Shown in pieces: positions 17,406 through 26,500 of a DNA stretch of 64,000 nt. A model generated the notes under the pieces. It had not been told where the DNA came from. It ran no database searches and saw only the letters and a list, made by a program, of their open reading frames with translations. Made by a program: the position numbers and the translations under genes. How positions within the stretch are numbered: position 1 is the first letter of the stretch; each line of letters starts with the position of its first letter. Origin of the DNA: Prodigiosinella aquatilis (GTDB taxonomy: Bacteria > Pseudomonadota > Gammaproteobacteria > Enterobacterales > Enterobacteriaceae); the NCBI GenBank assembly GCA_030388725.1, contig CP128857.1:1612001-1676000 (forward strand). Direction: 5' to 3'.

Positions 17406-20400
17406 TGCCACAATTTTTTATTAACCGCCCGGTGTTTGCCTGGGTAGTTGCGGCCTTCATCGTATTGTTTGGCCTGATCGCCATTCCCAGATTGCCGATC
17501 GAACGCTATCCCTCAGTGGCGCCTCCAACCGTCAACATTACTGCGTCCTATCCCGGGGCCACGCCGCAAACCATGAATGATTCGGTGGTGAGCTTAATTG
17601 AGCGGGAACTGTCCAGCGTCAAAAATATGCTGTATTTCGAGTCGTCCACCGATACTTCCGGTTCTGCGCAAATTACGGTGACTTTTAAGCCGGGTACCAA
17701 CCCCGATCTGGCTCAGGTGGACGTACAGAATCGCCTCAAGGCGATCGAACCGCGTTTGCCGCAGGTGGTGCGGCAAAATGGCGTTGACGTCGAGTCGTCC
17801 AGTTCGGATTTTCTGCTGATTGTCACGTTGACCTCCACAGATGGACGCTTGGACGAGATTGCGCTGAGCGATTATATGTCGCGCAACATTATCGAGGAGC
17901 TTAGGCGCATTGATGGCGTGGGCCGAGTCCAGTTGTTTGGTGCAGAACGAGCAATGCGCATTTGGGTCGATCCAGCCAAGCTGATCTCGTTTAACTTGTC
18001 CATGAACGATTTGTCCACTGCGATCAGCCAGCAGAATGCCCAGATTGCGCCGGGCCGGGTGGGTGATGCTCCCGCGTTGCCGGGGCAGTGGGTGACCATT
18101 CCGCTGACGGTACAAGGGCAGTTGGAGACACCGGCGCAATTTGCAGCCATCGTGCTGCGCGCCAATGCAGACGGTTCTAACGTGGTGATGGGCGACGTGG
18201 CCAGGGTTGCGCTGGGCGCGCAATCTTATGGTTTTAGTACGCGCCTGAACGGTCAGCTGTCCACGGGTGCCGCAGTGCAGCTTTCACCAGGTGCCAACGC
18301 AGTTAGAACCTCTGAAGCGGTGCGTGCCAGGCTGGCGGAGTTGAGTAAGTCAATGCCGCGTGGCATGAATTACTCGGTGCCGTTTGACACCGCGCCGTTC
18401 GTAAAAGTCTCCATCGAGAAGGTCATCTACACACTGCTGGAAGCTATGGTCTTGGTGTTTCTGGTGATGTATCTGTTTTTGCAAAATATTCGCTATACCC
18501 TGATCCCGGCCATCGTGGCACCCATCGCCTTGCTGGGCACTTTCGCGGTGATGCTGGTCGCAGGATTCTCGATTAATGTATTGACCATGTTTGGCATGGT
18601 GCTGGCTATCGGTATCATTGTGGACGATGCCATAGTGGTGGTGGAAAACGTTGAGCGGCTGATGGCCACCGAAAGTCTATCGCCAAAAGAAGCGACTATA
18701 AAAGCGATGCGCGAAATCACCGGGGCGGTGATCGGTATTACTCTGGTGCTGACTGCGGTGTTTATACCGATGGCGTTTGCCAGTGGCTCAGTGGGCGTGA
18801 TCTATAAACAGTTTACGCTGTCAATGGCGGTCCCCATCCTGTTCTCAGCCTTTCTGGCGCTGAGCCTGACGCCAGCCCTTTGTGCCACGCTGCTTAAGCC
18901 GGTGGTGTCGGGGCATCAACAAAATCGCGGTTTCTTTGGCGGATTTAATCGACGGTTCGACCGTTTGGCACAAGGTTACGAAACGGGCGTATTCGCGCTG
19001 ATAGTGCGTACTGGCCGGGTTATGATGGTCTTTGGCGCCATCGTGGTGGTATTGGTGTTGGCGTTCCGTCAATTACCATCCGCCTTCCTACCCGAAGAGG
19101 ATCAGGGCAATTTCATGACCTCGTTCCAGTTGCCAGCAGATGCGACGATGGAGCGCACACTTGATGTGGTCAAGGTTTTTGAGCGGTATGTGGCTAAGCG
19201 TCCCAGTGTGGACGTGAATCTTTCCATCCTGGGTTTTGGATTCTCCGGTTCCGGTCCGAATACTGCGCTGGCATTTACCACGTTGAAAGACTGGGGTGAC
19301 CGCCACGGTGCGACGGCGCAGGAGGAAGTCAGGTTGGCCCAGCAGGCTATGTCGCAGACAGTCGATGGCACCGTGATGAGTCTAATGCCACCGGCTATTG
19401 ACGGCCTGGGTACGACATCGGGATTCGCATTGCGGCTGCAAGACCGCGCCAACCAGGGAAATGCCGCGCTGCTGGCCGCACAAAGTCAGTTAATTCAACT
19501 GGCCGAACAGAGCAAAAAGGTCACTGGTGTGTATCCTGATGGACTGCCAGTTGGCACCAGCATCCGCCTGGATATCGACCGCACTAAAGCCCAGGCGTTA
19601 GGGGTATCGTTCACCGATATCAGTGAAATCCTGTCTGCGGCTATAGGATCGCTTTATGTTAACGATTTCCCCAATGCCGGACGTATGCAGCAGGTCATCA
19701 TCCAGGCGGACGCGCCGGCACGTATGCAGTTGGACGATGTGCTCAAGCTTTATGTGCGCAACGCGGCAGGTGGTATGGTGCCGTTGCGCGAGGTGGTAAC
19801 GCCGGCGTGGGGCGAAATGCCACTGCAACTGGTGCGATACCAGGGCTATCCCACAGCCAGGATATCGGGTAGCGCCGCGCCGGGGACGTCCAGCGGAGAA
19901 GCGATGATCGAGATGGAACGCCTGGCCGCACAGTTGCCACCGGGCTTTACGGTCGAATGGACCGGACAGTCCCTGCAGGAACGGCAGTCGGCGACGCAGG
20001 CACCGATGCTGATGGCGCTGTCCATGCTAGTGGTATTTCTGGTGCTGGCAGCCCTATATGAAAGCTGGTCAATTCCTCTATCGGTGATGCTGGTGGTGCC
20101 GCTGGGCCTGATCGGTGCGGTAGCCGCCGTATTGTTGCGCGGTCTGCCGGACGATGTGTTCTTTAAGATCGGCCTTATCACGGTTATTGGCCTGTCGGCC
20201 AAAAATGCCATTTTGATTGTGGAATTCGCCACGCAACTGCGCGAGCAAGGTAAAGGGCTTGTGGAATCCGCCGTATTGGCGGCGCGACTGCGCTTGCGGC
20301 CGATTTTGATGACGTCGCTGGCGTTTGGGCTGGGCGTGGTGCCGCTGATGGTTGCCATGGGTGCCAGCGCCGAAACACAACACGCTATCGGCACGGGCGT

Positions 20401-20551
20401 ATTCGGCGGCATGGTCAGTGCGACGTTGCTGGCGGTATTTTTTGTTCCGGTATTCTTTGTATTTGTCATGGGGTTGCAGGCGCGTTTCGAGACATGGCGC
20501 ATCGATCGTCGGGCCAGGAAGACCGTCCATTCTCAGTTTAAAAAGGATTAA
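17405..20551 (+). CDS. RND multidrug efflux transporter (AcrB/AdeB-like, HAE1 family), pump 2
   Basis: I choose the ATG at 17405, giving 1048 residues beginning MPQFFINRPVFAWV, the standard HAE1 start; AcrB has 1049. Motifs include the first helix (FAWVVAAFIVLFGLIAIP), SYPGATPQ in the porter domain, the proton relay GIIVDDAIVVVENVER near 405 with both Asp, and NAILIVEFA with the relay Lys in GLSAKNA near 935. The protein exports diverse amphiphilic drugs from the periplasm and outer membrane leaflet in the AcrB, AdeB and SmeE group. It is coupled to the adaptor. Its G+C-rich style differs from the AT-rich genes after 24.5 kb, in line with separate acquisition. Confidence 0.94.
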   Translation: MPQFFINRPVFAWVVAAFIVLFGLIAIPRLPIERYPSVAPPTVNITASYPGATPQTMNDSVVSLIERELSSVKNMLYFESSTDTSGSAQITVTFKPGTNPDLAQVDVQNRLKAIEPRLPQVVRQNGVDVESSSSDFLLIVTLTSTDGRLDEIALSDYMSRNIIEELRRIDGVGRVQLFGAERAMRIWVDPAKLISFNLSMNDLSTAISQQNAQIAPGRVGDAPALPGQWVTIPLTVQGQLETPAQFAAIVLRANADGSNVVMGDVARVALGAQSYGFSTRLNGQLSTGAAVQLSPGANAVRTSEAVRARLAELSKSMPRGMNYSVPFDTAPFVKVSIEKVIYTLLEAMVLVFLVMYLFLQNIRYTLIPAIVAPIALLGTFAVMLVAGFSINVLTMFGMVLAIGIIVDDAIVVVENVERLMATESLSPKEATIKAMREITGAVIGITLVLTAVFIPMAFASGSVGVIYKQFTLSMAVPILFSAFLALSLTPALCATLLKPVVSGHQQNRGFFGGFNRRFDRLAQGYETGVFALIVRTGRVMMVFGAIVVVLVLAFRQLPSAFLPEEDQGNFMTSFQLPADATMERTLDVVKVFERYVAKRPSVDVNLSILGFGFSGSGPNTALAFTTLKDWGDRHGATAQEEVRLAQQAMSQTVDGTVMSLMPPAIDGLGTTSGFALRLQDRANQGNAALLAAQSQLIQLAEQSKKVTGVYPDGLPVGTSIRLDIDRTKAQALGVSFTDISEILSAAIGSLYVNDFPNAGRMQQVIIQADAPARMQLDDVLKLYVRNAAGGMVPLREVVTPAWGEMPLQLVRYQGYPTARISGSAAPGTSSGEAMIEMERLAAQLPPGFTVEWTGQSLQERQSATQAPMLMALSMLVVFLVLAALYESWSIPLSVMLVVPLGLIGAVAAVLLRGLPDDVFFKIGLITVIGLSAKNAILIVEFATQLREQGKGLVESAVLAARLRLRPILMTSLAFGLGVVPLMVAMGASAETQHAIGTGVFGGMVSATLLAVFFVPVFFVFVMGLQARFETWRIDRRARKTVHSQFKKD

Positions 20552-20602
20552 ATAATGTGGTCCATCAGTATGGTAACCCAATAAAAATAATATGGATTTT
20601 TT

Positions 20603-21877
20603 ATGTTGATGAGTCTTGAATCAAAACAGGTTCCTATGGGCCAGCCCAAACCGGAAGGTAATATTGACCCCGGTCCGTATTGGCAGATACGATTTTGGGC
20701 TATTTTCAGTGGACAAGCGCTGTCTTTGCTGGGCTCCGCCTTGACACAGTTTGTGCTGTTGTGGTGGATCACGGATACCACCGGCAGTGTGTCCGCCCTG
20801 GCGACCGCCGGCATGGCGGCACTGCTACCCCAGGCTTTACTGAGTCCCTTGGGCGGAACGTTCGCCGATCGCTATAGTCGACGTTTGCTGATGATCGGTG
20901 CTGATGTGATCAGTGCGTTGTGCATGCTGGTATTGATCGTGTTGTTTCTGACCCAGCGTATCGAGCTGTGGCACCTTTACACCATGATGTTTATCCGTAG
21001 CGCGATGCAGGCTTTTCAGGCCCCGGCGGCGGCAGCTAGCATGTCTATGCTGGTGCCGCATGGCTTTTTGTCACGCGCAGCGGGACTTAATCAGACGCTG
21101 CAAGCTTTGACGCTGGTGGCGGCCGCTCCCCTTGGCGCGCTTGCCATCAGCGTGATGCCGCTGGGCTGGGCGCTCAGCATTGATGTCTCCACCGCGCTGC
21201 TCGGCATCGTGCCTTTGCTGATATTCAGCATTCCTCAGGCATGCGCCGGTATGAATGCCTCCAGTAGCATATGGCGCGAGTTCCGCGAAGGATTGCAGTT
21301 GGTATGGTCTGACCCGGGCCTGCGTAGGCTCTATGGCTTACTCGGGATTGTCGTGCTGGTGACTATGCCGTCGTTTATGCTAGTGCCGCTGCTGGTGAAA
21401 GAATACTTCGCTGGTGGCGCACCTCAGGTAGCCCTCATAGAAGGGCTGGAGGGCATAGGTATGGTGCTCGGTGGCCTGGTGGTGGCGGCAAGTGCGCCAC
21501 GGAGGAAAATGTATTGGATTCTTTGGGGCTTTACTGCATCGTGTTTCTCTCTGGCGTTGACCGCTCTGGTACCGCCCAGGCTTTTTGGGGTGGCAATTGC
21601 TTGGTGGGTGGTGAGTGGTTTCACCTTTATTCTCGGTGATGCGCCGCTCACCGCATTGCTACAGAGCACTATACCTAACCATTTGCAGGGGCGCGTGTTA
21701 TCGCTGTTGAATACCGTGATGGGATTGGCGGCACCGATTGGGTTGGCGATTGTTACCCCGGTGGGTGAACTGATCGGCATTCGCTGGTTATTTGTGCTGA
21801 TGGGCGTGCTTGGCGGCCTGGTGTGTCTGACCGGCTTCCTTTCTCCTAAATTACTTCAATTGGAGAAAATGCCTTAA
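20603..21877 (+). CDS. MFS drug/siderophore exporter (EntS/Mef-like)
   Basis: A 424-residue major facilitator of the MFS_3 group with about 12 helices. The loop 2-3 motif GGTFADRYSRRLLMIGAD is the MFS signature, near residue 91. The N-terminal cytoplasmic stretch precedes IRFWAIFSGQALSLLGSAL, typical for EntS and macrolide-efflux proteins. It probably exports a small hydrophobic compound across the inner membrane. It follows the RND gene by 51 bases in the same direction and may be co-transcribed. Substrate unknown. The 469-base gap after it (21878-22346) contains no convincing gene, only a short reading frame at 22009 with no family match that I recognise. Confidence 0.85.
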   Translation: MLMSLESKQVPMGQPKPEGNIDPGPYWQIRFWAIFSGQALSLLGSALTQFVLLWWITDTTGSVSALATAGMAALLPQALLSPLGGTFADRYSRRLLMIGADVISALCMLVLIVLFLTQRIELWHLYTMMFIRSAMQAFQAPAAAASMSMLVPHGFLSRAAGLNQTLQALTLVAAAPLGALAISVMPLGWALSIDVSTALLGIVPLLIFSIPQACAGMNASSSIWREFREGLQLVWSDPGLRRLYGLLGIVVLVTMPSFMLVPLLVKEYFAGGAPQVALIEGLEGIGMVLGGLVVAASAPRRKMYWILWGFTASCFSLALTALVPPRLFGVAIAWWVVSGFTFILGDAPLTALLQSTIPNHLQGRVLSLLNTVMGLAAPIGLAIVTPVGELIGIRWLFVLMGVLGGLVCLTGFLSPKLLQLEKMP

Positions 21878-22346
21878 AATCAATCAGTATTCTTTTATTA
21901 TGGCTGGTTACGGCTCTTGAAAAGGTAGACTTTATTGAAATGGAATTCTGAATTTGGCCACCTGGACAGCAGTGATATCATCGTCTCATAGTCAAAACAG
22001 GTAACACAATGATCAGAAGTAATAGATGTTATTTTAACCCAGAGTTAAATTCGACGCCGCCAGAGAGTCCTCGACCTCACAAGTTCGGTCTGCTTAATAG
22101 CGAGGATAGTCAGTTCTCCGGTAAATCGTGACTTTTTCATCGCCACAACCTCTGTTCAGGGATGTATTTATCATGCCGGAATTCTGGTTTGGCTGGGTCA
22201 GGATCAACCTATTCAACGGACTATAATTGCCGTTGTACTTCCAGAAAAGGAGGAGATTCTACAAAAAAGAATATAGTTTGAGTTGAATGTATGTGGAATT
22301 ATGATGAAGTTGGTAAATTTAATGTTCGCAAACGAGAAAGATAAAC

Positions 22347-23096
22347 ATGGCAGGCTTTCCACATGATTCATCTACTGGGCTAGTGGATGATGGTAAGGGA
22401 TCTGCTCTGATACTCATCGCCGAAGATGAGTTTGAGATTGCTGAAATCCTGACAGCCTATCTTACGCGCAGTGGGTTACGTACTGTTCACGCCATCGACG
22501 GGCTACAAGCTCTGGAGTTACACCTGACACTTAAACCTGACCTTGTACTCTTGGATGTACAGATGCCACGGATGGATGGCTGGCAGGTGCTTTCCGAGAT
22601 TCGCCATCGTGGTGATACGGCGGTGATCATGCTTACCGCACTGGATCAGGATATCGACAAGCTAATGGGGTTGCGTATCGGCGCGGATGATTACGTCGTC
22701 AAGCCCTTCAACCCTGCCGAAGTCGTCGCGCGCGTACAGGCTGTGTTGCGACGAACGTCATCCCGAGGCATGAATTCAGAGCCAAAAGTCATGCGGGTGG
22801 ATATCTTCGAGATCGACCTGGACCAGCATGAGGTCACGGTGGACCTTGGTCATCGCAAGCATCTTCTTACTCTGACTCTTACTGAATTCAAGCTGCTGGT
22901 GCACCTGGCGAAAGCACCCAGACAGGTATTCAGCCGCAGCGAACTACTGGCCGTTTGTCTGCCAGAGGGCGATACGCTGGAGCGTACGGTGGACAGTCAT
23001 ATTAGCAAACTGCGCAAGAAACTGGAGGATCTTGGGGTGAGTTGTGTGCCCACTAGTGTGCGCGGCGTAGGTTACAAGTTTGGCAGTACCTCATGA
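22347..23096 (+). CDS. OmpR-family response regulator (AdeR/SmeR-like), pump 2
   Basis: A 249-residue regulator with receiver motifs ILIAEDEFEIAE, the phospho-acceptor Asp in DLVLLDVQMPRMDGW near 71, IMLTALD and the lysine in DDYVVKPFNPAEVVARVQ near 122. The C-terminal winged helix has the SELLAVCLPEGDTLERTVDSH segment, as AdeR/SmeR-type efflux regulators do, and the regulator at 9998-10687 shares the same block. The N-terminal 20 residues are an extra tail relative to its paralogue; a later start is possible but no other Met precedes the receiver. It overlaps the kinase by ATGA and lies behind the pump genes, which it probably regulates. Confidence 0.88.
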   Translation: MAGFPHDSSTGLVDDGKGSALILIAEDEFEIAEILTAYLTRSGLRTVHAIDGLQALELHLTLKPDLVLLDVQMPRMDGWQVLSEIRHRGDTAVIMLTALDQDIDKLMGLRIGADDYVVKPFNPAEVVARVQAVLRRTSSRGMNSEPKVMRVDIFEIDLDQHEVTVDLGHRKHLLTLTLTEFKLLVHLAKAPRQVFSRSELLAVCLPEGDTLERTVDSHISKLRKKLEDLGVSCVPTSVRGVGYKFGSTS

Positions 23097-24181
23097 AAAT
23101 ATTGACCGGACTTAGCCGTCAGATTGCTCTGACCATGATGGCAGTGGTTTTGGGGGTCATTCTACTGATCATCTTGGGATCCTATGCTTTTTATGCGGCC
23201 CTGCTGATGTTTTGGCCGGACAGCTTTCCGCCAAATGACGACTGGGCACCATCGGGGCTTGAATGGGGCTGGATACTATCGACCACCGCTGTCGCACTGA
23301 CCCTCGCGCTCACTGTCGCCATTAAGCTCTCGCGCCGCATCCTTTTGCCGCTAACGTCAGTTGCCGAGAGCCTCCGTCAGATTGCGCAAGGCGATCTTGA
23401 TGCCCGGGCAGTCACAAACGACAGTTCGTTGAGCGAAGCTGCTTTGTTGGTCCATGACTTTAACACTATGGCTGAGCGCCTACAGCGTATGGCGCAAGAG
23501 CAAACTTTCTGGAACGCGGCGATTGCTCACGAGTTGCGTACGCCGGTGACCATCCTCCGGGGTAGACTGCAAGGGCTTGCCGAAGGCGTTTTTGAACCTG
23601 ACGCCGCGCAGTTTCGTAGCCTACTCGCTCAGGTTGAGGGGTTGACTCGCTTGATCGAGGATTTGAGGGTGGTAGGACTTGCCGACAGTGGTCACCTGCA
23701 AATTCAGCTGTGCGACGCTGACCTCTCTGGTGAAATCAAGGCCGCCATGCAGTTATTTGAACCCAGCCTGCACGCGGCCGGTTTGTCACCAGTACTCGAT
23801 TTGGAAGACAAACCTGTTCGGTGTGACCCAGCCAGGATTCTCCAGGCTTTGCTGGCGCTGCTGGAAAACGCACGACGCCACGCTGTACCCGGCGGTGTTC
23901 GTGTTCAGATGCGAGTGGAGCATGACTCATCCTACCTGAGCGTCGAAGACGATGGCCCAGGAATTGCCGAAACACTTGCGACCCACGTGTTCGATGCCTT
24001 TCAGCGCGGGGATTCCGCGCGCACGCGCGAAGGTGCCGGTAGCGGACTGGGATTGGCTGTCGTGCGGGCTATCGCGCTGGCACATGGCGGGCAAGCGACC
24101 TGCCGCCCCTCATTAACTGGTGGGACCCTCTTCGAGGTACGCTGGCCTAACAAAACCGAGACTAAAAATAGCTCACTATAA
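23093..24181 (+). CDS. Two-component sensor histidine kinase (AdeS/SmeS-like), pump 2
   Basis: A 362-residue kinase with helices at about 10-38 and 58-78 and an unusually short periplasmic loop of about 20 residues between them. A HAMP linker follows, then the H-box AAIAHELRTPVTILRG near 145, N-box LLENARRHA near 260, and DDGPGI with AGSGLGLAVVRA near 320. The short sensor loop suggests detection in or near the membrane, as for AdeS. It is translationally coupled to the regulator. This pair and that at 8807-10687 are paralogous modules, each next to an RND pump. Confidence 0.88.
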   Translation: MKILTGLSRQIALTMMAVVLGVILLIILGSYAFYAALLMFWPDSFPPNDDWAPSGLEWGWILSTTAVALTLALTVAIKLSRRILLPLTSVAESLRQIAQGDLDARAVTNDSSLSEAALLVHDFNTMAERLQRMAQEQTFWNAAIAHELRTPVTILRGRLQGLAEGVFEPDAAQFRSLLAQVEGLTRLIEDLRVVGLADSGHLQIQLCDADLSGEIKAAMQLFEPSLHAAGLSPVLDLEDKPVRCDPARILQALLALLENARRHAVPGGVRVQMRVEHDSSYLSVEDDGPGIAETLATHVFDAFQRGDSARTREGAGSGLGLAVVRAIALAHGGQATCRPSLTGGTLFEVRWPNKTETKNSSL

Positions 24182-24558
24182 ATTGAGGAATAATCCACAG
24201 CGATGAGACTATAATTTATTACCGAATGGCAAAACTGTTTGCTGTATTTACTATATCAAGTTGTTTTATTTTATTATTTTGTAATTAAAGCCGGCTACAA
24301 CACCAACGACCAGAAAACGCTGTTGGGCATGTGGTTGGAGGATTAAAGGTGGTGTACCAGGTTCTGATAGATGACTCAGTATGTGAGGTCATTTATCTGG
24401 CAATACAGGCAGCATCGAAAAGTGGAGTATGATCACCCAAAATTGGCCGCTGGTGATAAACTGTTTTATTATTCGAGGTTGGTGACCGCATGAGCGATCA
24501 CCATTAATATAGTGGCAGTTACATAGAATTATTTACAGATTCACGAAGGCTTGTAAGT
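24182..24558. other. Intergenic region with possible transposase scraps
   Basis: No intact gene is seen. On the plus strand a short frame near 24288-24345 reads YNTNDQKTLLGMWLED and another near 24400 reads VIYLAIQ. These recall blocks of IS256-type transposases (VYLAIGV and LLGMWI), but they are out of order and very short. A sequence AAATTGGCCGCTGGTGAT near 24440 loosely resembles AATTTGGCCACCTGG near 21952 on the other side of the two-component pair. Both may be worn insertion-sequence pieces. This is weak evidence. Confidence 0.25.
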
Positions 24559-25668
24559 TTATTTAAAATCACACATCATCATTTCCATAATATTTTTTCC
24601 TTGAGTGGTTTTAACACACTTGTCGATATATGTTGTGAACCGGGCTGACTCTTTTAAACCTAGAGCAACAATTTTCTCATTACTAAAAACGACGTTAAGC
24701 TTTGAGAATTCACCATATAAATAAATCGACTTTAACATCAATTTTTCATTGCAATCCCCAAAGATGATCCTGAAATTACTTTGATTTTTTAAAAAATAGT
24801 CAAATTCAACCTGTTCATAATTTTTTGAGATCGAGACTGTCCCCTGTGCTTCGGCGAATGAGGCGTCAATTTCAGAAAAAGTAACCGCTCCCTTTTCTCC
24901 CGCAGAGATATGATAAATCGGATCATTGATATCGCCAAAATTCATGAGTAGATCCAATCCTTCCGCACAGTAATCTACCGGAATGATATCTACCTTATCC
25001 TGAAGCGAGCACATATATTTGCTCAGTTTAATCACCATGCTGAACACCCAAAAAATGCTACTCGACGGTTCGCAGCCATATTTAGAATGCCCTACTACAA
25101 TAGATGGACGTGCGATAATTAAAGGTAATCCAGGAAGATATTTTATTATTCGTTCTTCGATTTCGGCTTTGGAACGAGTATAAGGCACGATATGCTGACC
25201 ATGGCTGGAAGAGGATAATCTTTCAGTGACAAACGCTCCTTTTTCCGGCAGGCACGCCATTGCTGTTCCAACATGAACAAACTTCTGCAGGACTTCAACT
25301 TCAGCCATTTTTTGGGCTAACTTAAACGTACCCTCAACATTTACTGCCCAGATGCGTGGGTTATTGCCAAATGAAGCCACAGCAGCACAATTCACAACAT
25401 GAGTTACAACGTTTAAACGTTCATCGTTAAGGAAATGTTCTGGATTCAATAGATCGCCATTGATGATATTATCATCAGATAACTTTTCTAGTAGATCATC
25501 ACTAACATGAAAATTTTTTAGATTTTCCCTAACACGTATCAGTGCACTTTTATCCTGGGTTTCGCGGGCAATCGTAAGGATATTTTCAGCTCCATATTTT
25601 TCCAAGGCATAGGCCATGAAGCTCCCCCCGATAAAACCAGTACTTCCCGTAATCAAAATCTTAAACAT
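24559..25668 (-). CDS. Extended SDR reductase, thioester-reductase/acyl-CoA-reductase-like
   Basis: A 369-residue protein with the N-terminal nucleotide motif GSTGFIGG near 8, NCAAVASFG near 98, and the catalytic YTRSK near 165. The RPSIVVGHSKYG segment and overall pattern fit NAD-binding-4 (male-sterility) proteins, which reduce or modify carrier- or CoA-bound acyl groups. No adenylation or carrier domain is attached, so it would act in trans. It is AT-rich like the chlorothreonine-type operon that starts 1.5 kb to the right, but it lies on the far side of an IS1 fragment and is divergent from the XRE regulator. Substrate and pathway are not determined. Confidence 0.65.
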   Translation of the reverse strand: MFKILITGSTGFIGGSFMAYALEKYGAENILTIARETQDKSALIRVRENLKNFHVSDDLLEKLSDDNIINGDLLNPEHFLNDERLNVVTHVVNCAAVASFGNNPRIWAVNVEGTFKLAQKMAEVEVLQKFVHVGTAMACLPEKGAFVTERLSSSSHGQHIVPYTRSKAEIEERIIKYLPGLPLIIARPSIVVGHSKYGCEPSSSIFWVFSMVIKLSKYMCSLQDKVDIIPVDYCAEGLDLLMNFGDINDPIYHISAGEKGAVTFSEIDASFAEAQGTVSISKNYEQVEFDYFLKNQSNFRIIFGDCNEKLMLKSIYLYGEFSKLNVVFSNEKIVALGLKESARFTTYIDKCVKTTQGKNIMEMMMCDFK

Positions 25669-26500
25669 GTTACCTTCACCTTCACCTTTATAAATCTTGT
25701 CTACGTTGAATGCTTGGGCAGTAATGCCGTGACTATTTCATTCTTTATATGATGGAGTATTTTCTAATCAAACCCGTTTAATTCATCCTTGCATGACTTA
25801 AATCTGTTGCGCTTTTCGCTATGTTAAACGCTAACTATGGAGACTCTGTCATGTTAATGTGGAGGTTTGATGTATTTGGTAAATTATCTGTTAGTAAATG
25901 TAAGGGCGGGGCTTACAAAGATAACGGGGCAACCGATAATGACATTCGTATTTCAAGCCATTTTCTACATTAATAAATGTTCTTTTCGTGAGGAAAGATG
26001 TTGATTCTTTATGAATTTTATATTGCTGCCGTTTCTGACCAGTGTATTGCGTTTACCCTAGGCCAGCTCACATGTCAGTGCTTTATTACTTACACATTGT
26101 TCCATTAAGCCCCTATAGAGTAACGCCTAATCAGTTTTGGGAGGTTACTGCACCACAGAAGAATATATGATATCACTGCTTGCCATCGGAACCGGCTCCA
26201 AAAGGTATTACTATGCATCAATCAATAAATTGGAGTCATCAGCATATGATAACTGTTTGCACGTTTAATTGGTGCGGACATAAAATTATAATGTACTGAT
26301 CGATTAAAAGCGGTTGTTTAATATTACCTGTATAAATCATTTTAATATCTTACTGGGTATTATTATGTTTAAGAAGGTATCAATAAGTATCTCAGGTTTT
26401 ATGTTGTGTTAAATATGGCTTGATCTGATGGTATTTTTACGGAAAGGGTGTTTTTATTCTGGTATGATGAATAGATATATAACTGGTACTCGGCCCGGCA
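25669..26500. other. Long AT-rich divergent intergenic region
   Basis: This 832-base stretch separates the minus-strand SDR gene from the plus-strand XRE regulator. Apart from the IS1-type fragment at 26146-26240 I see no supported coding sequence. It must hold the promoters of both flanking genes. No clear operator could be defined by eye. Confidence 0.5.
26146..26240 (-). mobile_element. Decayed IS1-family end, second copy
   Basis: On the minus strand this reads GATGACTCCAATTTATTGAT (IS1 end-like), then CCTTTTGGAG and ATGGCAAGCAGTGATATC, parallel to the copy at 15890-16070. The 70 bases 26171-26240 align without gaps to 15999-16068, and with one gap the match extends to 26146. The InsA frame starts MASSDII and stops after 13 codons. 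Both copies face the same way, about 10.2 kb apart. Confidence 0.75.
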
